This document shows positions 42,363 to 54,639 of a DNA stretch of 64,000 bases, piece by piece (positions within the stretch are counted from its first letter, which is position 1; every line of letters starts with the position of its first letter). Source of the stretch: Apostichopus japonicus. Taxonomy: Eukaryota; Echinodermata; Holothuroidea; Aspidochirotida; Stichopodidae. A program made the position numbers and the translations under genes. The stretch lies in the NCBI RefSeq assembly GCF_037975245.1, contig NC_092563.1, positions 22,288,960 to 22,352,959 of the forward strand. Direction: 5' to 3'. Below the pieces are notes generated by a model. The model made no database searches. It was given only the letters and a program-made list of their open reading frames with translations, and was not told the origin of the DNA.

Positions 42363-45300
42363 CCATTAGAGGGATAACAGAATGAGATGGGATGGAGAGC
42401 GAAGGGAGTGGGAGAATGGGGTGGGTTGCGGGGGGGGGTGGGGATGAGGTAGCAAACAAACATTTAAGTACTATTTCTTAGTCGTCAGTACATACAAACA
42501 TGACCGTAGTTACTGAATGGTGTCCCCCCCCCCCCTTGTCTGCATTTCCAAAGAAGAAAGTAGTCCCAACTTATTCGGTTACAAATAGCAGCCAATACCT
42601 CGACGCGTCAAGGCCATATATGTCTACATTTCTTTGTGCGGTAGATCTCGTTTTCCTGAGACCTACTTGATCCGATTGTTATTAGAAATATCACAAATTT
42701 ACATTACAAGAAAAATTAAGGACTCAGGAGTAGAAACAACATAGTAGACACCATACATCATCATGCACCGTGTCTATATTTCAGCTGCATATTAGGCTTA
42801 TATACAGTAAACGAAAATGTAATGTTAGAACTATATACATATTTCAGTTAAGACTGACAAGGCAGTTTACTTGAGATAAAAACTTTCACTGGTAATCTGC
42901 ATTTTCATTAAATAGTGTAGTAAATAATGGTCACTCATTTTCCAACTTAAAGCAGTTTATTCTGACAAAGTCTTTTCTGCTCGGGAAGTCCATAATTGTC
43001 TGAACCAGCCATGTACCAGGATATCAATTTAGTTAACTTTTACGTTTGTAGACAAATACGTACTGAATGATGAACTTGAAGTGTCACAACAAACTTTGTT
43101 GATTACCACAGAATTTGAAGAAAAATATTTTATTATACAAAGCAAAAGCAAAAACTTACAATTAAAAAAGAACAAGTTCCCCTATTATGACAAGATTGCA
43201 GAACATTAAAATTATCTAAAAATCGATGTTTTGGAGGAACTTTGAAAAAGTTCAAACCATTGTAAGCAGTGACTTGGGGATATGATTTAGCAGCTATATA
43301 TCTATTAGATATAAGTGTTTGAAAATGCCAGTAAGCATTGCTCATATCTCGCCAGGGTCTCTAAGTGGACTATAGTTTGCAGACACCACCGCAAATAACA
43401 AAACAGTGTCAAATTTGTAATCAATAACAACAATGTAAGTTTGTAGAAATGGATTATAAAACTTGGTCCTAGGCAACCATTCTTTTTGGACTACTTTAGA
43501 AACTCGCATGAGGGTTGGAGAGGCCCTTCATGTGGAGACGAACGTGGAGGGGGGGGGGAGCCTTCTGTTATGGATAAGACAAACTGACTTTGTTTTGAAG
43601 TACCACTGGTGTTCAAGGCTCATATAGGCATCATAAATGCATGATGCATGGGTATAGTCTATGTACTGTAAAGAAATAAATGTAAACAATACATCCTGTG
43701 CACACAGAGATGAGGAAATATATTACAGAAAAACGTGCATTTTACTACAATACTACACAATACTATAACGGAAACGAGGCAAGATGACGTCGACCTCATG
43801 AACAGTATCACAATATAAAATAATAAAACTGCAACATGTTGTAGGCTGTATGTCCCTCTCAATCTGGTCCATTCCTTTCTAGTAAATTTCAGAAAATCCA
43901 AAATCCACTTTAATTGATGCAATGGTTGTCGGTGGGATGGGTGACCAAGCGTCCATTTTCAGATGAACAACGGTCAGTAGAAATTGGTGGACTTAACTCA
44001 TCTATAACAAATCAAAGACAACGATGTCGGGTTATTAATATTCGTTTGCTTACAACAACGATCTTTGTACATGAACATAACGGCCTTTGTCTATGGAACT
44101 CGAAAAAGTACCCGGATGCAAAAAGTACTCGACTTTGGTACTCGGATTCTTAAAGCAGTACTCGGACTAGTACTTGGTACTCGAAACTCGAAGTACCCGG
44201 AATACTTTTCTTACAAGTACTCGACTACAACACTGTTGACACGATGACGCTTTTCCTCTATTACAACTGTTACATTTAGGAGCTGCCAACTGAGTTCTGA
44301 CCATGGGAAGTTCTGAATATCATGTTTAGACCAAATCTTTACGACCTGAACTTCGAACCAGATATAGATTTAAAACAGAAATTATCGCAAAGAGACCAAA
44401 TATGCCTGGTGACCTTCCATTCTTTTTTCTTAGTAAAATACCTATCTACCTCTTAAATGTATCAAATAGAGAAGGATGTGCGACCAGTTGTCTGTTTACA
44501 GATAACTTCTCTACAGATATGAGAGAAGTGATGTATTAATTAAGACTACATCAGCATTCAATATCACTCAGCTGGGACAATATTTGGTATTGATGTACTT
44601 TCATATCCCGCTTCAAAGCAATCGCATGGACGGTGTGAGCACTATACTACCTCGCTTGTATTTCATAAGTTCAAATACTGTCCAATATATAGGACAATAG
44701 AGTGGTCAAGCATTGGAAACCTATACCAATTGGCTGTTCAGTATGAATGTGCATGATACTAGCGACGGTTCCTGGTACTTTCTCGTGCAGTACGTGAGAT
44801 ATGTCATGGTTCTTCATCCTTACGCGATTCTAATAAGTAAGTTTGCTTTAACAGCTTTATATTTCTTGTAATCTTACTTTATTGAAGCCAATATCTTGGC
44901 AAAGAAAGGAGGAATTATAGCACTATACCTGTAGTGAAGTTTCTAATTTTTTGGATTATGATATACCAATGTACTACAATTCTGGTAAGAATAAACTTTT
45001 AATGATTTAGATATCCTCCCAGAAGATGAACATTTAACAAACATGACATCATACCAAACTCTGTAGGAACTGATTGAACCCTGAGAGTATGGATCTGAAG
45101 ACCAAGTAGACTCCTATCATGACGGACATCCTGGATATCATTATCCTCAGTACACTGGACTGGAAAAGTATCTGAAAAACAGAGAATGTAAAGACCAGAT
45201 CTGAAATATCAATGATGTGACACAAAGATAAAGGGCGTTATAGCAAACACGTCTAATCTCACGAGTGTAATTGAGATGTCATTTTTGAAAAACCAAAGTC

Positions 45301-46267
45301 TATGCCAACCTACAATGACATGGAATGTTTGGGTCCTCTTCCCCCAGTATAATGCCATGTTCCCTTTATAGAGCGGGAGCCCAGAGGGTTTGGTTAGCTG
45401 GGAAGGTAACCAATTGCCTTGTACATCACAATGTTCACAGTGCATTCCTGCATTATGAAACCAGACGACTGGCTAACCTGCTGTGGTGGGTGTGGCTGCA
45501 GGAGGGCAATTTTAAATTCACCTAAAAGCTACCCTAGATCAGCTTTCATTGGTAACCCCATCAAAGTAAGTACAATGTGTCAGGTGTGGCCCCAAGAGCA
45601 ACAAGTGGCCATCGCCAGTCATGATAGATGACCCCTCATGAATGGCCTAGGTCAGCTCATGAGGTAACCACTTGAAACCTTCTGAAAAATGATGGTTAGG
45701 ACTTCAGACACAAGGGATGGGCATTTCCAGTAATTTTTATTGGTGGGGTACCCCTGCCAGTGGACCCCAAAAATGCCCTCCCCTCTAGGTCAGCTCATGA
45801 GGTAACGGGTTGTTATAGAATGTTATAGAATAACCTAATATCTTGCTATATTTGAAGAACAATTTTCAAAATTAGAAAAGTAGAGTACAGTATAAGCTAT
45901 CAAAGTGTGGAAAAAGTGGGCAGAAACTGGCGCGGTTTTACGAGCTCCCACACGAATTTTATAGTGGCCTAGAAAGACCATTAGAAATTGTATTATTTTT
46001 TAAACTATTTTTTTTCCCCAATAAATTTCGAAACTTTGTATCGACAATTTAATTTTCTGTATGTCTCAAACGATTTTCTAAAATCTTTACTACTTTACTC
46101 CAAATTTATAATTCTCTTTTAAAAATTCGACTATTTTGTTTCTCAAAACCGTGTCAACAAAGCATTTAAACGTTTTCAATCACATAGTTTCCTATCGTAA
46201 ACCATCGACTTTATTCATTCTCGTACCTCATGGCGTGAGGTAACCTTATCCTTCTTTTTCGGCTTTT
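42363..46267. other. Intergenic, copy B
   Basis: Aligns with 6200-9240 and 10460-10990 of copy A. No confident gene. 44100-44240 has repeated AGTACTCG motifs. 45360-45830 is a ~470-bp block absent from copy A without clear ends. 45030-45172 is the copy B version of the exon-like frame at 9006-9145. Confidence 0.55.
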
Positions 46268-46277
46268 GTCAGACCAT

Positions 46278-46770
46278 GGTCTGACAAAGCGTTCTTTTAA
46301 GCGTTCTAATTTGTTAAAAACTGGTGACATTATTAGGGTTAACCTTGCTACATTTGCTTATAAGGCATGGAATGGACTGTTACCAAATGCTTTTAATGAC
46401 TACTTAATATGAAACAGTGATATTCATCATTACAATACCAGATTTTCAGGCAATGCACATTATAACAGGTATAATTCTACAATGGGGATGTTATCACTAA
46501 GGGCACGTACAATCAAAACATGGAATTCTCTATCAGACAATATTACAAATAAACCTTCTGCAAAATCCTTCAGAAGAAACTTTATTCAAAAAATTATTGC
46601 ATCTTATTAATTGAACATGTTCATTTTTCTTATATATTTAGTTTACTTTTTCCTTTTCTTTACATGGAGTCCTCTACTTTGTTAAGCCATCTGAAGGTGT
46701 TTTAGAGGACTTCCTATCACATTGTATATATTCACGTGATGAAACAAATCAATCAATCAATCAATCAATG
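46278..46770 (+). mobile_element. LINE 3' end (copy B only)
   Basis: A plus-strand frame, with one stop, reads AYKAWNGLLPNAF, HHYNTRFSGNAHY and TIKTWNSL...FRRNFIQK before its terminator, the C-terminus of a non-LTR retrotransposon ORF2. A 3' UTR and (AATC)n tail follow. Target duplication: GTCAGACCAT at 46268-46277 and GTCAGCCAT at 46771-46779. Copy A at about 10990 is empty. Its 3' UTR matches the fragment at 6350-6472. Confidence 0.88.
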
Positions 46771-47152
46771 GTCAGCCATACACCACTGAGTTAGATAGTG
46801 CGATCATTGCTGCTGGTGCATGTGTCACTTTTGGCGCTCCATGGGATTTGCGCAAGCGCAGAGGGTACACGGAACATTGACCAATCACCCAGTTCGCTTC
46901 TTTACGTAATTAGAAAAGGCGTTTCGCAACATAGCGCATGGATAATGCTTACCCAAAACATTTTTCGAGAAAAGAATATTTATTTCTTTATCGACCTGTA
47001 ACGTAACCAGTACAAAAAACTGTTTTGTAAGTTGTAACCTTATGCGCCTTTCACCAAACTCTACAAAGTAGGGGATTTAAGCTATTATCTAATTATTAAT
47101 TATTTTGAAGTAAACAATTGAAGTCGTTTGAAATGCCAAACGCTAACTATTT

Positions 47153-47337
47153 GCTTCTCGGCCTTTTGGCTAAGATCATGTGTAGTATGTTTTCCCTTTC
47201 GAGGGGAATGGTGATGCACACCCGACGATGATCACACAGTCACAGTCCCGATGCAAGGGGACTGGGGTTGAGAGCGGATCAGTCGTTCGGTAGTTTGGTT
47301 TTCATGCTCAGGTTCTTTCATGGCCGACTTTTCCTTA
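47153..47337 (+). ncRNA. U2 snRNA-headed repeat unit (copy B, first unit)
   Basis: Best-preserved head: 26 nt starting GCTTCTCGGCC are identical to U2 snRNA nt 4-29 except near the end, followed by GTGTAGTAT. Body and terminal hairpin plus T-run as in copy A. Confidence 0.6.
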
Positions 47338-47340
47338 AAA

Positions 47341-47500
47341 AAGTATCTGTTCCATTTCGAAGGGAATAGTGATGCACACCGACGATGATCACATAGTCAC
47401 AGTCCCGATGCAAAGGGGCTTGGGTTGAGAGCGGATCAGCCGTTCGGAAGTTTGGTTTTCGTGCCCAGGTTCTTTCCTGGGCGACTTTTTCTTAAAAAGC
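47341..47500 (+). ncRNA. U2-headed repeat, second unit (copy B)
   Basis: Tandem unit starting at TATCTGTTCC, lacking stem-loop I but keeping the body and the GCCCAGG...CCTGGGC hairpin plus T-run. Confidence 0.55.
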
Positions 47501-48139
47501 AGAACCGTATAACGACTTGTTGAATGAGTTTGAAATATAGTCAGTAGTAACGTTTTTTTGTGAGAGTTGTGGAATGTGAAGGGTAAAAATGGGCAAATGG
47601 ATCAGTGATTGGGGGCGAAAATCGAGATGGTTTTATTAAGGACAGATTTCAGTAACATCAAAAGTGAAGTTTTGGCAAAGAGATGTATTCTCTGAGTAGG
47701 AATTGAAATTGGGAAAGGGGTGCAGAATCAGTCAGTGGCGGCGGAGCCCCCCAATGAAAAAGTTGAGGGGGCAAATGCATGATAACCCCCCCCCCCCCCA
47801 TATTTACCAAGGCTCCGAAACGTGCATCTGCCCATTTTTCAATGCATACTTGTCGATCTGTCCGATGCACACGTATACTATATAGGTGTAATAATTTTAG
47901 CAAATGCTAGGGGACCCTTGGCCCGTCCCCTGGCTATAGACCACACAGTACCAAATGTCCTAAAGCCAGTCCCCGATTGTGAGTAGAGGTGGCCAATTTA
48001 TCGATCCACAGGCAGTGATCTATCTCACCATATTAACATGAGATCATCTCAAAGAAGAAAAAAAATTGAAAAACTTTATGGGAATCTCATCCCCATTTCT
48101 GTCATTGTCTGGTGCAGGGAATTGTATACCAGCCTACAG

Positions 48140-48520
48140 GGGGTAGGAGCCGGGGGGGGGGGGGGGCACGTGCCCCACTTTTTTTTTATACAAAATAGCA
48201 AATGTGCCCTACTGGCAAATAAAATGTGTCCCTTTGGTGAAGAATTGTCTTTTGGATATTTTAAACCTTTGTGAATTTCAATATTTTATTTTAACTGCCC
48301 GTATTTATTTTAGTCTGTACATGCTATTTAAAAAAAAAAACACGATGTTACAGTGCACCATAATAATATTGATAGCATACTAACATATCATATATATTTA
48401 AGTGATATGGCCGGTGTGTATCGGTTTATAGCAAAACGAGTGGTGGTTATTGAATGAGAAAGTGCTCCTCTGATATTGTCCCCCCACCACCACCCCCCCC
48501 CCCCCACGACTGCGTCTCTT
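48140..48520. mobile_element. Probable non-autonomous element with G/C-tract ends (copy B only)
   Basis: Begins with a GGGGGTAGGAGCCG-plus-G-run and ends with a long C-run. It sits close to where copy A has the element at 12235-13103. Termini are too degraded to fix. Confidence 0.45.
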
Positions 48521-50386
48521 CATAGTAATAATCATGGCTCGTACCACCCATTACGGTACCGCCTCCCTTTCCTCATTCTTACTAAAAAGTTTCATCATCC
48601 AAAGTTTTTTCTTAAATCCATATTTGTGTAACGAAAATTGTAAGATATATCATATTTTACGAATTTTGAGGCTGCTGGCTGAGTGAGAGGATTGGAAAGA
48701 CTTTCAAAAAAGTAGAATCTTAGAGGCCTGTAATTATAATAATTTTTTCCTTTCACATGTTATTACTTTAAAAATTCTCTTAACATACAGTGATGGAATT
48801 TCCAGAAATTGGAAAGTTATTGAAAGAAAAGAGAAAAGAGAAATTTGACTTACCAGCTGGAGGAATAGGATTAAAAAGTCGAGACAACCAGCCACCCATG
48901 TTTTTTTTAAGTCAGCGTGAAGCTATTGCGAAGTTCTTAATGCGACTTATTCACTATGATTTCGTGAACGTAACAAAAGGGGCGGTCTCAACAAATCTAC
49001 GGAATGCCTAAAGAGGCATTTACACGTCACGACAAGTCGGCTGAAAAGAAAATCACAGACGATTTGTTGTGTCGTGCAAAAGAGGTTATCGTAAACAAAC
49101 GTTAATCTCTTAATGCGTCCTTTGCGGATTTTCTATGTAATCTATACTGCGATTGGGTGGAGGGAAGGAGTGGGAGGCGGGGGGGGGGGGTAGGGGTGAC
49201 CGGCTAATGTAAGAGAGGAGAAAATGAGACAGGTGTTGGGTGCGGAAGGGGTAGGGGATTTTAGGGTATTTCATAGAAATATCACCAATGATAATGCTTT
49301 GCGCCGTCAGTTAACCTGTATACAAATAATTGTAAAGTTCCAAAGTTTTAATAGTGGTATTATATTGAACATCACATGGTCTTGTCAGGACGACAGAACA
49401 TGATTGTTGCATAGTCTTACAAGAGTCGTAGTTTAGTATATTGTACATGAGTCCAGAAAAAAAAAACACCCTCCCGGCCTCCTCTACCCCATACAGCCCA
49501 TAGAAATCTCTTTCAACTTACCCAGTGAAGTCCTCATCTCACGGTACAAACAAGGATTCTTTCTTTTCCTTTTGGCGCTATTTATGTTTCATGAAATACG
49601 AAACCTACAGAGAATTGATCCAATCTGTTTATTCATTTCTGATTTACATAAGATTTGATCTCTTTGCGAGTCGGACTCTGCAACAGAAAATGAAAATAAA
49701 CCTTGTATACAAAATGATAGAAGTGCTTTAAGAGATACTTGGTGAACTGTGTAGTCTTCTTCAGTTGAATACTATGGTAAAACAATTTGGGCCCACGACA
49801 CACGGTCCACGACACACCTTAATCATGTTGACCAATCGTAAGTAGCCCTTTGGAGTAGGACGCTGTTTCCAAAATTCCTGAATCCTCGATAGCGTTGTCC
49901 GAATTTCACCAAAAATTTTGACAACTTTGAGTGACACTTGCTGTTCGTACCATCTTACCAAAATTTCAGTTTTAAAAGATATGTGCCATTTATGTTTGTG
50001 TCGTCTTTTCTTATTCACCACGAACCCAAACAATCACGTAGGGTATATACATCCATATCAGAGAAAAGGGTCATCGCCGCAACAAATCAATGCAAAAACA
50101 GACATCCTTGCCATGAATATTCACGCAAATATTGATTGCAAAAGTAAAAGATTCTTTAAGAACTGGAACGTACACTCCACCATACATTACTTGGATTTTG
50201 TTCTAAACTGTGTTGCAAACTGAAACCATGCATTTCTTCCGACATAGGCAACTTCCTAGTCTTTAAGTTCGCCTTATGTACTATTGGCTCACTGACTGCA
50301 AAACCCGTCGCAATACAAACAACTGGTAGCTGTCAATAGCTATAAGGAAGCACCTCCAAATTTTACGATAGGTGTGTGGCTTGTTT

Positions 50387-50470
50387 GTCTTCTTCGAGGT
50401 AACACCTTTCATATGACTTTTTTGATAATTGTCAAAAAAGTCATATGAAAGGTGTTACCTCGAAGAAGAC
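50387..50470. repeat. Perfect 39-bp inverted repeat, 6-bp loop
   Basis: Left arm 50387-50425 (starts GTCTTCTTCGAGG) is the exact reverse complement of 50432-50470, with loop TAATTG. A third, diverged direct copy of the inner arm follows at 50471-50503. Unique to copy B. Confidence 0.95.
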
Positions 50471-51002
50471 AATTATCACAAAAGTCATATGAAAGGTTGA
50501 GCGACCACTTTTGATTGGGTGTGCGTTCATAAATGAGGCACTGATCAGTTTGGGGTATAATAGAGCTGATATAGAGAGGCTCTGGATGCAACGCCTTCGT
50601 ACCATTCAACCTCATGGGCTGAACATTCAGGAAGGACATGACTAACTTTCCTCTGTTCCCTACTCCTTCTCCCCTTTGTCCCTTCCCTTCACCCCCCCCC
50701 CTTTCACTCTTCCTCTCACAGCTCTCTTCCCCTCCATTTTTCTTCACACCTTTCTGTCTTTGTCCCTCTCCAGTTTATTCCTTACCCTGTGCCTTTAATC
50801 CTCTCTTTGTCCCTCCACAGTTTATCTCCTTCCTCTCCCCTTCTCCTGTTGCTTTCTACTTATATGGTTTTTCTGGACATTGATATCTTTTAGAATAAAA
50901 ATTCTTCCTTGTAAACTCCTTACCAGTGAATAATATGGCTGATGCATACAAGGGAGTGCTACAAATAAGAGCTGAAAATATATGATGAAGATTATAGGTT
51001 TG

Positions 51003-54000
51003 CAGGGGCGGATCCAGGGGGGGGCCCGACCCGGCCCCGGCCCCCCCTTTTTGGAAATCAGTTGCGTTTTTTTTATGTGGGAGTACTTCAAATTCCTAAT
51101 AGGCATAACTTGGTGAAAGAAAAGCCTAATATGTCCAGCTGCTCTTCCCTGAAACGCGATCGTTTTTATTCCAAATTTGAAACTAAGACAATTAGTACCA
51201 TATGAAAGGGGTGTGTAGGCGGTTTTACACTATCTAACGCAACGTAGTCGCCAAGAACCTGAAGTATTTTTAAGGGAGGGCCCGGGGAACATGAACTTAT
51301 AGCATGCTCCTCATGGTGAAACATAATTGCACCTATTAGGTGAATTGAGTGTACTGTTAATAGTAGGAGAGACTAGCGTAGGTTCTTACAGGCGCGTATC
51401 CAGGGGGGCGTTGGGGGCGCGCGCCCCCCGGGTAAGAAAAAGAGGAGAAAAAAAAAGAGAAGAAAAAAGGGGAAAAGAGGGGGGAAAGAGGAGGAAGAAA
51501 AGGAAGGAAGGGAAAAGAAAAAGAAGAAAGATAAAAAAAGGAGAAAAGGTCGCACCCATATCTGCATGAAAACGCGCGCCCACAACACTACGCCCCTCCA
51601 CTCTCATCGCTTCCCGATGAGTTACGAAACTTAATTAATGACCTTTGCCCGAAGTACCAAGACCTCTTGACAAAATCCGGCAACACACCACTTCATCGAT
51701 AACAAGTGATTGGGTTGTGTATTAGTGACGGCTATAGAGGTCGTACACTGACCTACATGGAGTGTGACCACTCCCGACTTTGCAATTTCCCAACATCAGG
51801 CCCCGAAAAACCCAAAGGGCACTGTACTGTATGGACATCTAGCAATATCTAGCGATATCGAGGGATGAAAATCCCAAGATCTTCCATAAACTGAAGGCAG
51901 ATAGAGAATCGAAGCCTTCAGTGTGTAATGAACTTGAAACTGTGCGTCTTTCGAAAAGAATGCGGGGCGCAACTCCTATGGGCTCCTATGGGCCATATGC
52001 TTAGATTTGATAACTGTATTTGTACAGTAGTCTCCATTATACTCCATAGAGTAGGGGGGTGGGGCACTTGTCCACCCCTGGAAAATTAAAAAAAATGTTA
52101 AGCATTTGACATTTCAATGATTTCCCCCAACCGACAGTTCTCTAGTTATGTTCATTGCATACTGACCCATAATGCATTACTGAAATTATTGAAGGTCAAA
52201 ATCCTAAGACATGAGATCTCAAAATAACCGATGTGTAAATGCTCCTTGAACGGGAAGTGTCTTTTCCGACGATCTAGGAGTATTTTTTGGCAAAAAAATC
52301 GTCGTACGCTCCGCGCCAACCGATGGTGGCGCTCCGCTTAGATAGTATCAAGTAGTGTGTTACACCTATATGACCTACTGCCCCCCCCCCCCCCTTGTAC
52401 TACATTTCTGCGGACGTCCTTGCTCAGCCTCCTGATAGGGGGCCCCTTTGGGCCAGGAGCCCCCAGGCTCATCGTTACGCCACTGGTGGAGCATTGCACA
52501 ATAAACAGACAATAGTTATTTCTTCAGTCTCATTTCAATTATTCGAATTTTTAAAGCAAACTGCAGATATCACATTACATAAGTGAGCATGAAAATTGCG
52601 TTCCGGGATGAACACCCTCAAATCTGTAGATGTGCGTAGTGCACGGTTCCGAAATATCTGGTATATTTTAATTTCCTTCAGCGAAGTTTTATAGTAGCTG
52701 TTATAAGAGGTTTAATATTTGTAAACCAATAAATTAACTGTGTCTGAATTTTCGAAAATTCCCTGACCACCATTCTTCATCATACTTCCCTCTACTCGTG
52801 CAATTTTGACAGGTCTGTGAGGGGTTGAAGGAGGTTTTTCTATATTGGTGTCCATAGATGAAATTTTGTGCAACATAATGGGTATTTTTGGAAGTGGATT
52901 TCTTCACAAAATTGTGAATTTTCAAATTCTGAACAAATAATGGGCTTAAAAACTTGAAAAATGGTGCTTACGAGTATATGTGGGCCGCGACGTAGAATCA
53001 CCTACAAAGAGCAATGATCCACAGGAGATGCTATGAGGTCGAACAGGATGTGTGACTGGTGACAATCTTCAAAAAGGTTATGGATGGAAAAAAAACTATT
53101 GGGAAATTCTTGGTTCTCAGGCAAAAGTGTACATTTGGTTGGTCATTTCAAGCCCGAGAAGTGCCATTTCCGGTGATCTGGGGGTATTAAAACCTGAAAT
53201 TTTCTTGTATGCTGCGCGCCAACCGATGGTGGCGCTCCGCTTAGATAGTAATTCGCGCCCCCGGGTTAAAAAATCCTTGATACGCCCCTGTCTTATGACC
53301 AACTAGACCGGTTTCTGCTCTCAAACTTTATAGGAGGAGCTTCATCAGTAGTATAGCCTTTGAATATTTTATATTCGGCCTGGGCGTCTCGTTCTCAAAA
53401 TGCTATAAGAGCATCTGAAAGAAAGCTTCGTGTGAACCTTGAGAGTCAGCTGATTCTTCGTTAGTACGAAACCTTGAGTTAACAAGTAAATCTTTGAGAT
53501 TTGGGGAGTAGCTCTTTTGTTATAGAGTTGGGTTTTGGAGGCGGCAGTGAAGTCAAACATTGAAGGCCTGTGATTGGTCCAAATTCTGTTGTAGAAGCCT
53601 TTTTGCCATAGGCTACAAAGTGGTGACGCACACACACGCTTATGGTGTAATGTTTAGGTTCTGAGCGACTAAAGTTCTGTGTCTCGCTCTGGTGAGACGA
53701 TGGAATATTCATCGTATTTTACATCCAAGTTTAACGTTATAGAGATTCCTCGAAAGAATTCTCAGTGGTTATGCAAACCTACGTCTCAATATTCCGAAGA
53801 ACAGAGAGGCAAATTGAAATGAAAGGGGGGTGTTTTTCCTGGGAAAAACAATCACGCGGGCGAAGTGGGAGTTGGGGGAACATTATAGCGCGCCGGGGCG
53901 TTGTAGAAAACCTCCGTATTGGCTAAGTATATCACAATTATCTCATTGAATATATCTTGTTTTATGTTTTTTCTTGGGGTGAATCTGGTGTCATAATTTT

Positions 54001-54321
54001 CGCGCAAAAGAACAAACGAATCGACACAATAATAGTGTATCCATTGTAGTGCTCTACATGCACTGTTGAGCGTTGTTAAATATGTGTCTATCGAGAAAAA
54101 ATATGTGCACAAAAAAAGCGTGTCTGCAACGTTTCTGGTTTTTCTAGTTTTTGGCGAAATGTTTCACCATTTTGCATCTAAGCACTCACAATTAAGCAAA
54201 AATTTCCAAGGGGGGTGGGGGACAACCCCTCCCCTAGACCCCTCCCCCAGGATGCAGATCACTAAAGTGCTACCATCGGGATGTCGGCCCCCCCTTTCTC
54301 AAAATCCTGGATCCGCCCCTG
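51003..54321. mobile_element. 3.3-kb TIR element occupying the MCAT position in copy B
   Basis: 16-bp inverted ends CAGGGGCGGATCCAGG ... CCTGGATCCGCCCCTG are flanked by a 5-bp direct repeat GTTTG (50998-51002 and 54322-54326). It contains a nested 1.9-kb element (51389-53290). No transposase frame seen. Confidence 0.85.
51389..53290. mobile_element. Nested TIR element, CAGGCGCGTATCC family (copy B)
   Basis: Ends CAGGCGCGTATCCAGG ... CTTGATACGCCCCTG, 5-bp direct repeat TCTTA (51384-51388 and 53291-53295). Same family as 17094-19209, roughly 90% alike, but in unrelated flanks. Confidence 0.85.
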
Positions 54322-54639
54322 GTTTGTATTGTAACAGATAGGCCCATGGGTCTCAGAATCTTGATAATATATCTCCTTAGCATGACCTTAATTTGACTTT
54401 TGACTTAGGTCTGTAATCCTCCCTGTAACCCCACCCCACACACTGTTCCTCCCTTCCACAGTAATGTTTACTTTCCAAGAGACTCCTGATTCTTCTTCAC
54501 TTTACAAATAGTCATGATCACATGGTTACCGTGGTTACAATGTATGTGGACAGAGATGCGAGCTGGATCAACTTCGATTTCATTTTTTTGTGCCCAGGTT
54601 CTATCTTTGATATCTTTCTGAAAAAAGTAACAAAATTGG

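Noticed and set aside
50638-50883. Pro/Ser/Leu-rich plus-strand ORF
   Set aside because: Translation of a pyrimidine-rich low-complexity tract without splice or start context.
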